Positions 17,462 to 26,307 of a DNA stretch of 64,000 bases are shown piece after piece (position 1 is the first letter of the stretch; each line of letters begins with the position of its first letter). The notes under the pieces are model-generated. The model saw only the letters and a program-made list of their open reading frames with translations, did not search any database and had not been told where the DNA came from. The position numbers and the translations under genes were made by a program. This DNA is from an uncultured Anaerolineae bacterium (lineage in GTDB: Bacteria > Chloroflexota > Anaerolineae > Promineifilales > Promineifilaceae). Where the stretch lies: NCBI GenBank assembly GCA_905479495.1, contig CAJQMR010000026.1, forward strand, positions 1 to 64,000, written 5' to 3'.

Positions 17462-18466
17462 ATGAGACATTTGTTAATTACGGCTCCTTTTCCCACTCAT
17501 CTTGTTGATAAAATTCGGGCCGTTTCGCCAAACCTCCACATTGAACAGCGCACCTTGCCAAACGGCCGTTGGCCTGAAGAATGGACCACCGAAGCCGAAA
17601 TTTATTATGCTTTGAGCGGCGTGCCCCCATTGGCCAATGCGCCGAACTTGCAGTGGGTCCAGACCCACTACGCCGGTGTAGATAGCCTGAAGGATAGTGA
17701 ACTGTGGCAAAGTGATGTTCTTATTACTACGTCCAGTGGTGTACATGCCGTCAATATGGCTCAATATGCCTTGACCCAAATCTTGGTCTGGTCAAATCGG
17801 GTGCCCAATTGGTTCAAATACAAGCAAACCAAACAGTGGGGCGATAATCGGTGGGACACATTTGTGCCCCAAGAGCTGCGCGACAAAACGTTAGGCATTT
17901 TGGGTTATGGCAGCATTGGGCGGGAGTTAGCCCGCCTGGCAAAACCGTTTGGCTGTAAAATTCTAGTTACAAAACGAGATGCCCGCCAGCTTACAGATAC
18001 CGGCTACAGTGCGCTTGGTTCGGGAGACGTTGAAGGAAATCTGCCAGACCGCATTTATCCCAGCGAGGCCACCCGTTCTATGCTGGCCGAATGTGATTTT
18101 GTGGTCATTACGTTGCCTCTCACAGAACGTACCCATTATCTTTTTGATGAAGAACTGTTCAAAGCCATGAAACCGTCTGCTTTCCTGGTAAATGTTGGCC
18201 GTGGCGCTATCATCAAGGAGACCGATCTGGTGCGCGCCCTAAAGAAAGGCTGGCTGGCCGGAGCGGGTCTGGATGTATATGAAGAAGAGCCATTGCCAGA
18301 GGATAGTCCGCTTTGGGCGCTGGAAAACGTGATTTTAACGCCCCATATTAGTGGATTTACGCCGCATTACGATGATCGGGCGACGGACATTTTTGTTGAA
18401 AATTTGCGTCGTTATCTGGCTGGCGAACCATTGCTCAACCTTGTTGATCGTGGGGAAGGTTACTGA
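17462..18466 (+). CDS. D-2-hydroxyacid dehydrogenase (NAD-dependent)
   Basis: The 334-residue enzyme has the formate/glycerate dehydrogenase architecture: an N-terminal catalytic domain, a central Rossmann domain with 'LGILGYGSIGRELARLAKPF' (about 143-162), and the catalytic triad in 'NVGRGAI' (Arg near 247), 'YEEEPLP' (Glu near 273) and 'TPHISGF' (His near 295). It reduces 2-oxoacids or oxidises D-2-hydroxyacids with NAD(P). The exact substrate is unclear. It stands alone on the plus strand, with ACGGCCGT near codon 35 ('NGRW'), and is followed by a repeat and a strong terminator. Confidence 0.88.
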   Translation: MRHLLITAPFPTHLVDKIRAVSPNLHIEQRTLPNGRWPEEWTTEAEIYYALSGVPPLANAPNLQWVQTHYAGVDSLKDSELWQSDVLITTSSGVHAVNMAQYALTQILVWSNRVPNWFKYKQTKQWGDNRWDTFVPQELRDKTLGILGYGSIGRELARLAKPFGCKILVTKRDARQLTDTGYSALGSGDVEGNLPDRIYPSEATRSMLAECDFVVITLPLTERTHYLFDEELFKAMKPSAFLVNVGRGAIIKETDLVRALKKGWLAGAGLDVYEEEPLPEDSPLWALENVILTPHISGFTPHYDDRATDIFVENLRRYLAGEPLLNLVDRGEGY

Positions 18467-18540
18467 GCCATATTTACCTTCTTTCAGTTGTAACTGCACA
18501 GGTCTTCCTGGAAACAGTTTAAAAGAGCCTGTCTGGACAT

Positions 18541-18583
18541 TAAGATGGATATCCGCCTTCGCAGGCCTGACACCTGAATAATT
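18541..18583. repeat. Intergenic hairpin repeat 'GATGGATATCCGCCTTCGC'
   Basis: AAGATGGATATCCGCCTTCGC then AGGCCTGACACCTGAATAAT (shown in two parts). A near-identical unit is at 39047-39090 after the FtsX permease gene, where the hairpin arms are intact (ACCCGC-CTTC-GCGGGT). Here the arms have decayed. It is a dispersed intergenic repeat. Confidence 0.65.
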
Positions 18584-18596
18584 ATTTTCAATTTGT

Positions 18597-18631
18597 AAAA
18601 AGAGCTCCGGTTTTTGCCGGAGCTCTTTTTT
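18597..18631. terminator. Bidirectional rho-independent terminator
   Basis: AAAAAGAGCTCCGG (18597-18610), loop TTTTTG, then CCGGAGCTCTTTTTT (18617-18631): a perfect stem with A-run and T-run on opposite sides. It serves the dehydrogenase on the plus strand and the secreted protein gene (stop at 18664) on the minus strand. Confidence 0.92.
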
Positions 18632-18663
18632 GATTGATCTAGCTAACGTTTACGGCTTAAAGC

Positions 18664-20424
18664 TTAGTTTGGATATTTCAGCCAAAGCTCGCCAGCAGGA
18701 ATGAGGGGGGTACCACCGCTTTGGATGGGTGTGCCATCGACGCTGAGCGCATCCCAGCCGTCACGATCTGTGCCGCCGCGATAGGCTGCTTTACAGGCTG
18801 TTTGACCACAGTTGTTCAGTGGGAACTGCTCGAACCGCACAGGTACACAATCCAGGCCTGGTGCGCTACAGCCATCTACCACATCGCCGTACCGGTTGGT
18901 GTAGCCATGGAAGGTGAATGCACCGTTGCGAGCACCATCTTCATCATATTGGCTGCCATCTAGTCCGCTAGGCACGGCAATCCAGGCGCGGAACAGCGCT
19001 TGGGCGGTGTTGTCGTTGCCACCCGGATTCGACTGCGGGTCGCAGTTGAATAGCTGGGTTTGGGGATCAACACACCAATATTGGGTGTTGCGCAAGTTTG
19101 CCGGTACGCTGGCATTTGTCGGTTCGGTCATGCCTATGGATTCGCCTTGCAGGATGTGCAGACCATAGCCAACCATAATACGCTGTTCGCAATTCGGGTC
19201 GCTGTTCAAACAGTTGAAGACGTTGCCTTCAGATTGCCAGGAGTCCAGGCTGTTCGGGCTGTTATAAGGATGGATGCGGTAGGGAGCCGCTTCTGGTGGG
19301 CCAAATTGAGCAAAGTTGGCAAATTGGGCATTGTCATTAGGCAGGGGTTGCAGAATGCCGCGTTCAGGCCAGTTTAAACGGCCTAGGTCGAGCCAACCGC
19401 CACCGCTGCCAAAGCCACAACCAGCGAATTCAGCCGGGAATTGGTTGATGTTGTCCCGAGTGAGTGCATAGAATTGACCATTGATGTTACGGCCGTATGC
19501 GCCATTGTTAAACTGCATCCGGGCTGCCCCTTCCGGTGAACAGGCAATCCCCTCAGAGTACACGCTATGGAATCGCGTTAAGGCACCCACTTCACCCCCA
19601 ACCTGATGTAGCTCGACGCGGAAAGAGTCAAAACATTGACTGCCCAATAAAAGCGATTGATCACAAATTTCCAGCCCGTTCGTAAAGTAATGCCAGCCAT
19701 ACCCTTCGTGTTTGGCTGTGTTCTCTGTGGCTGTACCTGCTACATAGGCTTCAAAAGCTTCACCCGCTCCAGCATAGGTTTGCCAGGGATAAGACAGTTC
19801 GCCACCGGCTAATGAATAGTATTCAGTGCCGAAAATGGCGTCTACGTCATGTGGGTTCTGCTTGTGTTCATGATCCCAATGGCAACCATAGTCGTAGTTC
19901 CAGATACCGTGCCAGGCACGATCATCATGGGCAACGCCGATTTCTTCACAAGCAGGTGCCCCAGCAAATGGCTGGATATTTCCACCGGGTGGGGGCGGGG
20001 CAGTAGGGGATGGCGGCGGTGTTGTGGCCGTCGGTTCGGGCACTGGGCGGGTAGCTGTTGGTTCTGGTGGGGGATTGGTTGGTTCTGGTGCTGGGCTAGT
20101 AGCTGTTGGCGCCGGCGGGTTGGTCGGTTCGGCTGTTGCGGTTGGTTGGGGGTCGCTGCTAGGCCCGCTACAGATAATGTTAACGGCCGTTCGTGACAAA
20201 CGTTGGACTTGAACGCCACGCCCATCACAGGCAACCTCTGCATTGTCGCCGCCAACCAGGCTTAGATTAAACGATTGGGCCCAGGCGGAAACGGCCGCAA
20301 TCAGCACAATAATGAGAATGACGCCGATGACTACCAGGCGTGATTTAGGTTTTAGGCGGTTAAGTTTTGCTTTCTCGGCACCCGGTACGGGCCGCCGTTC
20401 TTGCGGTACATTTCGCTTATTCAT
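18664..20424 (-). CDS. Secreted or membrane-anchored protein with Pro/Thr-rich linker, unknown function
   Basis: The 586-residue protein starts with a basic region, then one hydrophobic helix (about residues 30-50, 'LVVIGVILIIVLIAAVSAWA'), then a linker of about 60 residues of 'PTATxPxPEPT' repeats. A large extracytoplasmic domain of about 430 residues follows, with many Cys and His ('HDDRAWHGIWNYDYGCHWDHE'). I do not recognise the domain; the His/Asp/Cys-rich start suggests metal binding or disulfides, but that is inference. The ATG at 20424 is preferred because GGAG lies six bases upstream. It is flanked by terminators, so is monocistronic. Confidence 0.75.
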   Translation of the reverse strand: MNKRNVPQERRPVPGAEKAKLNRLKPKSRLVVIGVILIIVLIAAVSAWAQSFNLSLVGGDNAEVACDGRGVQVQRLSRTAVNIICSGPSSDPQPTATAEPTNPPAPTATSPAPEPTNPPPEPTATRPVPEPTATTPPPSPTAPPPPGGNIQPFAGAPACEEIGVAHDDRAWHGIWNYDYGCHWDHEHKQNPHDVDAIFGTEYYSLAGGELSYPWQTYAGAGEAFEAYVAGTATENTAKHEGYGWHYFTNGLEICDQSLLLGSQCFDSFRVELHQVGGEVGALTRFHSVYSEGIACSPEGAARMQFNNGAYGRNINGQFYALTRDNINQFPAEFAGCGFGSGGGWLDLGRLNWPERGILQPLPNDNAQFANFAQFGPPEAAPYRIHPYNSPNSLDSWQSEGNVFNCLNSDPNCEQRIMVGYGLHILQGESIGMTEPTNASVPANLRNTQYWCVDPQTQLFNCDPQSNPGGNDNTAQALFRAWIAVPSGLDGSQYDEDGARNGAFTFHGYTNRYGDVVDGCSAPGLDCVPVRFEQFPLNNCGQTACKAAYRGGTDRDGWDALSVDGTPIQSGGTPLIPAGELWLKYPN

Positions 20425-21107
20425 GCTCTGCTCCATTTTGGGTCACAAATATAATAGCGTATTTGTGACAATCATCTTTTCTCTAACTTCTTAATAAAGA
20501 GGCAAGTAGTAGAGTGTGATGTGATTGTTCTTCAGGTCGGTGTGTTGACTTCTGTTTCTTGTAGAAGGGCAGCCCGTTTAAGCTTCTTCACGACTTTTGG
20601 AGCTGCCCTTCTACGGATGTTTCTTCCTAACTTCTAACTTCTTCGCTTATTGTTTGCTTCTTCACGCTTAATTAAAGCTTATTGTTGCGGGCTGCTTTTT
20701 GCGTTTGTGACTTTGCCCGCTTATTGTTTCTTGTCAGGCGTCACCTCCTTGTTCAGATTTTGCATTTCGGATTTTTTTCGAGTTGTTGTTGGAATGTATG
20801 TTTGCGTGGTTCGTTGCGATGGCGTGTTATGTCAAATCCGCGTTTGCTTATGGCCGCACTATAGCCATCGGGGGGTAGCGGGTGAATAGGAAAAATAGCA
20901 TAGTACGGCCGTCCCAGTTAAAGGAACTTGCAACTAAATTTGACGATTTCGCGATGGGTTAGGGGGCAAAACAGGGTCATTCAAGGAGTTTTTACACGAT
21001 TAGGACCGTATTTGCTAAAAGTTACAACATTTCTTGCGAGACTGTTTCTTTACGGCTTCTTCACGGTGCGGAGGGTCGTTCTTATCTTGCATTTATATTG
21101 CGGCAGG
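20425..21107. other. Long non-coding stretch with reiterated words and an inverted repeat
   Basis: About 680 bp without a convincing gene. The word GCTTATTGTT occurs at 20645, 20677 and 20719, and CTTCTTCACG near 20584, 20658 and 21056. A perfect 13-bp inverted repeat, GTAGAAGGGCAGC (20561-20573) and GCTGCCCTTCTAC (20602-20614), encloses 28 bases. TCACCTCCTT at 20741 equals the 16S anti-Shine-Dalgarno core. Short frames here have no family resemblance or ribosome-binding sites. Confidence 0.5.
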
Positions 21108-21926
21108 TCAAAGTTCTAACTTAAAAGAGAGTTGCTGTGCTTCTGCTGGCGTTGGTTTTTGAGCACGTACACAGTAGGAGAGCCCGGCCAGGTTCTTTTC
21201 GCCACGAATACGATAGCCGGATTTTTGTAACATTTGGCGCCAATACTCCATAGTTGGCAGACTAAAGCCGGTCATTCCTCGGATAAGCCAGTTCGTTTGG
21301 CTGCGGACGGATTCTGCCAGCAGCAGCTGCCCTCGCGGTTTAAGGATGCGATAGGCTTCGCGCAGCAAAGCGGCACGATCACCATCCTGCCAAAATTCCC
21401 CGGCAACATGGCAGAGCATAATGGTATTGATGCTTTCGTCTGGTAAGGGGAGCAAATTCAAGTTGCCTTCTCGCCAGCTCAAGCGGGGATCGGCTGGAAG
21501 TGGGGGCTGCTGGGACCGCCAGCGCACCAACCAGGGGCTAATGGTCCATTGGGGATTATAAATGTCGATGACGATGACCTGGCCAGTTGTCAGACGGCGT
21601 GACAGGCCGATGGCTGGGCGTTGCAAGCCTAAATCGACGTAGGCGAAGCGCTCTGTTGCGGGCAGCTGCCCCATGTCGAACAGCACATGGTGCGGTGTGA
21701 TGCCGTCAAAATCGTACCGTTGGCGTGCTTCCCAGATGCCCGCAGCCATGAAGTAGATTAAAATGAGGAAAACGGCCGTTGCCAATGGAATAAATGAGAG
21801 CCAGCCGCGCATGGCGCTCACGCCAACAACTACCAGCGCCGCGACCATGCCCAGGTAGAGCAGCAAGAACCGGGGCCAGTTGGCTAAAATATAGGTGCGT
21901 GTTCCACTAAAACGGCCGTCACTCAT
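21108..21926 (-). CDS. Membrane-anchored class I methyltransferase
   Basis: The 272-residue protein has two N-terminal hydrophobic helices (about 14-36 and 43-66) and a C-terminal SAM-methyltransferase-like domain: 'VIDIYNPQWTISPWL' (strand 2 region), 'NLLPLPDESINTIMLCHVAGEFWQ' (motif II region, split) and 'RILKPRGQLLLAESV'. Motif I appears as 'ERFAYVDLGLQRPAIGLSRRL', which is less canonical (DLGxxxP). Membrane anchoring suggests a lipid or quinone-like substrate. It is convergent with no gene, and divergent from the TehB-like gene at 22033. Confidence 0.72.
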   Translation of the reverse strand: MSDGRFSGTRTYILANWPRFLLLYLGMVAALVVVGVSAMRGWLSFIPLATAVFLILIYFMAAGIWEARQRYDFDGITPHHVLFDMGQLPATERFAYVDLGLQRPAIGLSRRLTTGQVIVIDIYNPQWTISPWLVRWRSQQPPLPADPRLSWREGNLNLLPLPDESINTIMLCHVAGEFWQDGDRAALLREAYRILKPRGQLLLAESVRSQTNWLIRGMTGFSLPTMEYWRQMLQKSGYRIRGEKNLAGLSYCVRAQKPTPAEAQQLSFKLEL

Positions 21927-22032
21927 AATTGCATTATTTGGATCTATCGTTGTTTTGCCAGATTATCTTCACCACTATCTTAATTTCGGCGAAACAGTAG
22001 TATACCTAAAATCAAGTTGAAGGATGAAAAAC

Positions 22033-22635
22033 ATGAATAGGGAGTTGCAAGAATCGCTGGAGCGCTTTACAGAACGTTATACAAATGGGCAGGTGCCGTG
22101 GGATGATACCTTGCCACCTCCTGAAGTTCAGACATTAGTGGCTACCTTACCGCCTGGCCGCGCGTTGGATTTGGGCTGTGGCTACGGCCGTACCTCTATT
22201 TATCTGGCGCAACACGGGTGGCAGGTAGACGGCGTTGATTTTGTCCCGCAAGCTATCGCTGAAGCCAACCGCCGCGCAACTGCTGCGGGGGCATTGGCCC
22301 GCATTCAGTTTCATGTAGGCTCCGTGGCAGAGTTGCATTTTGTGGATGGCCCTTACGATTTGGCCATCGATGTGGGCTGTATGCATTCGCTCAGTGCAGA
22401 AATGCAAGCATCTTACCGCGATGGGCTGCTGCGTTTGCTAAGACCAGGGGCCGTCTACCTGCTTTTTGCCCGCCTGCGCAACCCCACTGATGATCCGGCT
22501 GATGGCCCCAGTGGCCTGGATGAAGTGGCCTTGCGGGCGCTTTTTGCGCCTTTTACGCTGCAAAAAGCAACGCTGGGCGTGACGGAGGGTGAAGATTACA
22601 GTTGGCGGTCTGGCTGGTTTTGGTATGTGCGCTGA
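22033..22635 (+). CDS. Class I SAM-dependent methyltransferase (TehB-like)
   Basis: This 200-residue enzyme has motif I 'ALDLGCGYGRTSIYLAQHGW' (about 46-65), acidic strand 2 'VDGVDFVPQAI', 'YDLAIDVGCMHSL' (motif II) and 'LLRPGAVYLLFA'. The 'W-D-x-x-P-P' N-terminus ('GQVPWDDTLPPPEVQ') resembles TehB/thiopurine-methyltransferase-type enzymes that act on small molecules. The ATG at 22033 is preferred: AGGA lies nine bases upstream, whereas the ATG at 22024 has no spacing. It ends 3 bp before the end of the convergent membrane-protein gene. Confidence 0.85.
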   Translation: MNRELQESLERFTERYTNGQVPWDDTLPPPEVQTLVATLPPGRALDLGCGYGRTSIYLAQHGWQVDGVDFVPQAIAEANRRATAAGALARIQFHVGSVAELHFVDGPYDLAIDVGCMHSLSAEMQASYRDGLLRLLRPGAVYLLFARLRNPTDDPADGPSGLDEVALRALFAPFTLQKATLGVTEGEDYSWRSGWFWYVR

Positions 22636-22638
22636 TGT

Positions 22639-23187
22639 TTAAGGGAGTGGCTCGTGGCGGCGTGGCCACCAATACAGCAAGGTGCTGCCATCGGTGAAGC
22701 CCAACGGCACAAAAGCGCCTAGAAAAAACACCAGTAGGTTTTCCCAAAAGAAAAAGGCCACAAGTAGGAAAAGTGAGGAATTATTTGCAGGCAAGAAGAA
22801 CAACAATGCGCCACTGATTATTGTCAGAAGAAAGCTTGCTGTCGGTCCGCCCAACGCGCGCCGAATATGTATCTTCGCAGACAGCGATGGTTCATCTTTG
22901 GGATAAACGGAAGCAAATAGAACGGTCCAGCTAACAATTCGCTGCATGGGGTAGCCCACACGCCGAGCAGCCCAGGCGTGGCCTAAATGATGCAAAAGAT
23001 CGCCTAGCCAATGCAGGATAACGGCCGTAAATCCCACCCAAACGGCCGTTGGCGCAGATAACTCAAGCCATAGCAGTCCAACGGCCGTAAAAATAAGCCA
23101 CAATAGGTCAGAAAGAAGGATCGATCCAAGGGTTAACCAAACCGCAACGCCCAAAACTGTTCCCAAACGCCAGCGTTTTTTCATCAT
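22639..23187 (-). CDS. M50 (site-2 protease)-like membrane protein with altered active site
   Basis: The 182-residue protein has about five hydrophobic helices. The segment 'HWLGDLLHHLGHAWAARRVG' (about residues 57-76) lines up with the S2P motif HELGHxxAAxxxG, but the catalytic Glu is His (HHLGH). 'GAFVPLGFTDG' near 165 lines up with the second S2P motif NxxPxxxLDG, keeping Pro and Asp-Gly but losing Asn. So the metal ligands (two His and Asp) may remain while catalysis should be lost. The start follows GGAGG (ATG 23187, or 23184 three bases on). A terminator separates it from the DsbA-like gene. Confidence 0.65.
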   Translation of the reverse strand: MMKKRWRLGTVLGVAVWLTLGSILLSDLLWLIFTAVGLLWLELSAPTAVWVGFTAVILHWLGDLLHHLGHAWAARRVGYPMQRIVSWTVLFASVYPKDEPSLSAKIHIRRALGGPTASFLLTIISGALLFFLPANNSSLFLLVAFFFWENLLVFFLGAFVPLGFTDGSTLLYWWPRRHEPLP

Positions 23188-23204
23188 CGATCCCTCCAAA
23201 AATG

Positions 23205-23244
23205 AAAAAAGCGGCTGATGGCCAAAATGCCACCAGCCGCTTTT
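23205..23244 (-). terminator. Rho-independent terminator after the triple-DsbA gene
   Basis: On the minus strand AAAAGCGGCTGGTGGC, a six-base loop, GCCATCAGCCGCTTTTTTC: a 16-bp stem with one mismatch and a T-run, 13 bp after the stop at 23258. Confidence 0.88.
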
Positions 23245-23257
23245 CTAGCTTGTTTGT

Positions 23258-25312
23258 TTATTCGCCCACTTCTTCCAGAAGGAACTCGACGGCATCTACA
23301 AAGGTGCTGTATGGTTGAGCACCAGACAGGAAGTAGCCATTTAAGAAAAAGGCAGGCGTCCCGTCGATGCCAAAGCTGGCACCTTCATTCAGATCGGCGT
23401 AGATATTGTCTTCGTACGTGCCATCGGCCAGGCAGGTGGCGAACTGAGCTTCGTCCAGCCCCATCTCCGCCGCATATTGGTTGAAAAGGGTGTCGGCATC
23501 GGAACGGCCGCTCCATTCAGATTGGGTTGTAAAAAGCACATCATGCATTTCCGGGTAAGCGTCCTGTTCACCGGCACAGCGGGCTGCACTGGCGGCAAGC
23601 ACTGCTTGCGGATGGATTTGCGTAAGTGGGAAATCCTTAAATACGTAGTAAACCACGCCGGTGTCGATGTAATTTTCCTTTATTTGTGGATACGTCTGTT
23701 CGAAGTGACGGCTGCAATAGGGACATTGGAAATCCGTGTATTCGATAATGGTGATGGGGGCGTTGGGATCACCCACAGCGTAAGCGCCGTCGATGGGAAC
23801 ATCAACCGGGCCAGAGGGGGGCTGTGGCTGGGCTGCCTGGGCTTGTGCCTGTTCATATGCCTGGCGCATTTGCGCTTCCAGCGTCGCTTCTAGCTCGCCG
23901 TTTTCAATTAGCTCGGCGATTTGGTCAAACACTTCAAATGGTTGGGCACCGCGCAGCGGATAGCCGTTCACGTAAAACGTTGGTGTGCTGTTGACGCCTA
24001 GAGATAACGATTCTTGCTGGTTGGCCAGCACAAGATCGCGCTGTTCACCTAGCTCAATGCAGCTTGCCAGGGCATCACCATCCAGCCCCAAATCGGCAGC
24101 CAGGCTGGCAAAGGCATCAATTGCGGCCGTTTCGCCGCCACCGCCCCACATGGCCTGGTTGGCAAAGACAACGTCGTGCATCTCTTTGTACGCATCTTGC
24201 TCCCCCGCACAGCGAACGGCCGTTGCCGCCACAATGGCTTCGGGGTGCAAATTATCCAATGGCAAATCCTTGATGGCGTAAAAGGCACGGCCGCTTTCAA
24301 TCATCTCTGTGAACATTGTGGGGAATGTTTCTGTGGCGTACTGCTCGCAAAACGGACATTGATAATCAGTAAATTCCACAATTTGTACCGGCGCATCTGG
24401 ATTCCCGGCGGACCAGGCCACATTTTCTGCTTCAACTGGAATGGCAACGGGAGTCGGGACGGCGTATTCAGGTGGTAGTTCGCCGCTGTCGCTGGGTTCC
24501 TCAACAATACTCTGACCTTCGCCAATGAGCGCGATGGCCTCATTAAACGTGGACAATGGCTGGGCACCAATCAGTGGCTGTTCGTTAATGAAAAAGCTGG
24601 GCGTGCTGCTGATTCCTCGTGAGAGACCCAATTGATAATCAGCCTGGATGTCATCACTGTATTTATTTTCTTCCAGGCAGCTGTTGAACGCTTCCATTTC
24701 CAGGTTTAGCGCTTCGCCGTAGCTGGTAAAAACGGTGTTTGCCTGGTTGTGGCTCCAGTCAGGGATGTTGCTAAAGAGCATGTCGTGCATTTCCCAGTAG
24801 GCCGCAGCCCCTTGTTCCCCGGCGCAGCGGGCGGCATTGGCCGCTATGGGAGCCTGGGGGTGGATGTTCAGCGGAAAATCGTAGAAGATGAGCAAGACTT
24901 CGCCGTTAGCAATCTGGTTATCATTGATAGATGGAAACGTTTGGACAAAGAAACGGCCGCAAAACGGGCATTGATAATCGGAAAACTCTTCCATGACGAC
25001 GGGGGCATCTGGATTGCCGCGATACGGCCGTCCTTCATCCGTAAACCCGACTTCAATGCCGTCGGCATCATAGGCTACTGTTTCCGTAGCCACGGTGACA
25101 ACAGGGGCGCTGCTGGTATTGTTTACGGCCGTTTCCGACTCTGCATTCTCTGCATTACCAGATGACAACAACGAGCTACCATCACTCGGCAAAAGCGAGT
25201 CTGTGTCGGTGTCATTGGTTACCCGGGGATTGGCGGTGGCCGCTCCGCAGCCAATGGTTAACAGTAAAATGAATGTGGCAAGCCACCACACTTTCTTAAT
25301 TGAAAAAAACAT
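23258..25312 (-). CDS. Exported protein with three DsbA-like thioredoxin domains
   Basis: The 684-residue protein has a signal peptide ending in 'LLLTIGC' (Cys22, a plausible though weak lipobox) and a low-complexity linker to about residue 90. Three DsbA/Thioredoxin_4 domains follow. Each has a CxxC in the same setting: 'SDYQCPFCGRFF' (Cys115/118), 'TDYQCPFCEQYA' (near 319) and 'TDFQCPYCSRHF' (near 528). Each also has a cis-Pro loop: 'STPSFFIN', 'STPTFYVN', 'GTPAFFLN'. All three therefore look active. Relatives with one domain act as extracytoplasmic thiol oxidoreductases. Triplication in one chain is unusual. It is monocistronic, with its own terminator. Confidence 0.88.
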   Translation of the reverse strand: MFFSIKKVWWLATFILLLTIGCGAATANPRVTNDTDTDSLLPSDGSSLLSSGNAENAESETAVNNTSSAPVVTVATETVAYDADGIEVGFTDEGRPYRGNPDAPVVMEEFSDYQCPFCGRFFVQTFPSINDNQIANGEVLLIFYDFPLNIHPQAPIAANAARCAGEQGAAAYWEMHDMLFSNIPDWSHNQANTVFTSYGEALNLEMEAFNSCLEENKYSDDIQADYQLGLSRGISSTPSFFINEQPLIGAQPLSTFNEAIALIGEGQSIVEEPSDSGELPPEYAVPTPVAIPVEAENVAWSAGNPDAPVQIVEFTDYQCPFCEQYATETFPTMFTEMIESGRAFYAIKDLPLDNLHPEAIVAATAVRCAGEQDAYKEMHDVVFANQAMWGGGGETAAIDAFASLAADLGLDGDALASCIELGEQRDLVLANQQESLSLGVNSTPTFYVNGYPLRGAQPFEVFDQIAELIENGELEATLEAQMRQAYEQAQAQAAQPQPPSGPVDVPIDGAYAVGDPNAPITIIEYTDFQCPYCSRHFEQTYPQIKENYIDTGVVYYVFKDFPLTQIHPQAVLAASAARCAGEQDAYPEMHDVLFTTQSEWSGRSDADTLFNQYAAEMGLDEAQFATCLADGTYEDNIYADLNEGASFGIDGTPAFFLNGYFLSGAQPYSTFVDAVEFLLEEVGE

Positions 25313-25466
25313 TAATCAAAACTCCGTCTATTCGTCTTAACCTCTAGGATGTGCTAGACTTTTATGTTTGGTTCACTGACCTGATTTAACTGCCTGATCT
25401 CCCAGCTTGTAAACACAAAAATGGGCGGCAACAAGCATTGTTTTCCGGTCAGTCAATTTTAAAGAG

Positions 25467-26300
25467 ATGGTCATCAATTCGTATCTTAAACGAAAATGGG
25501 ATAAGACACCAACGAATACTCGCCTTATTTGGTTGGCGTTAACATTTTTGGCTTTGGGTGTATTGCGGCAGCCCACGGCCGTATTCGCCCAAGCCAGCAG
25601 CGGCATTACCGAACCGGCCCCTGGAGAGACACTCTCTGGCATTATTGAGGTGCGCGGAACGGCCGTTCATCCCGAATATTTGCGCTACGAACTCGCTTTT
25701 TTACGGCAAGGTGTGCCTGGAGCCGAATGGATTGTGTTTGCTGAGGGCGCGGAACAGGTGACAAACGGGGTGCTGGCCGTGTGGGATACCACGGTGGGCC
25801 GGGCGGTTGGATCTCCTGTTTTTCCCGACGGTCGTTACCAGCTGCGGCTGCGCGTGGTCAAAACCGATTTTAACTATAACGAATATTTTGTTACCGACCT
25901 GGTCATTCAGAATGATGGGCCGACACCCACGCCAACACCGGATGAAACGGCCGTAGCCCTCACGGTGACGGCCGCCGCCATTCCGGCACAACCTACTGGC
26001 AGCAGCGATAGTAGTTTTCAACAACCAACGCCGCTGCCCTCGCTGACGCCCTTTCCTACGCCCACGCCACCGCCAACCGTTGTTGGGGCGACACCTACGG
26101 CCTTGTCCATTGATGACGGTAGCGGCGAAGGGGGGCTGATTGGTCAGCTAGAGGCGGTGGAAACAAGCCAGGTGGGCAATGCCTTTTTGCTGGGGATTCG
26201 CTTAACCGCTGGATTGTTTTTAGCCGCAGGTTTGTATCTGCTGCTGCGCTGGGTCGGACGCCGTGTATGGCACTTTTATTGGACAAATAAAGGAAGTTAG
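25467..26300 (+). CDS. Exported protein with Ig-like region and C-terminal membrane anchor
   Basis: The 277-residue protein has an N-terminal hydrophobic signal (about 20-40). A beta-rich domain follows (about 45-150, 'GITEPAPGETLSGIIEVRGTA') that resembles the Ig-like/'bacterial Ig' modules of Chloroflexota surface proteins. Next come a Pro/Thr linker ('PTPTPTPDETAV', 'PTPLPSLTPFPTPTPPPT') and a C-terminal helix (about 245-262, 'FLLGIRLTAGLFLAAGLYLLL') with basic residues. It is probably displayed on the outer face of the membrane. The next gene begins 7 bp later and both share the linker style, so co-transcription is likely. Confidence 0.7.
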   Translation: MVINSYLKRKWDKTPTNTRLIWLALTFLALGVLRQPTAVFAQASSGITEPAPGETLSGIIEVRGTAVHPEYLRYELAFLRQGVPGAEWIVFAEGAEQVTNGVLAVWDTTVGRAVGSPVFPDGRYQLRLRVVKTDFNYNEYFVTDLVIQNDGPTPTPTPDETAVALTVTAAAIPAQPTGSSDSSFQQPTPLPSLTPFPTPTPPPTVVGATPTALSIDDGSGEGGLIGQLEAVETSQVGNAFLLGIRLTAGLFLAAGLYLLLRWVGRRVWHFYWTNKGS

Positions 26301-26307
26301 CAACCGA

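Noticed and set aside
20650..20889. 79-residue plus-strand frame in the long non-coding gap
   Set aside because: Cys/Val/Phe-rich, no ribosome-binding site, and the DNA is dominated by repeated words.
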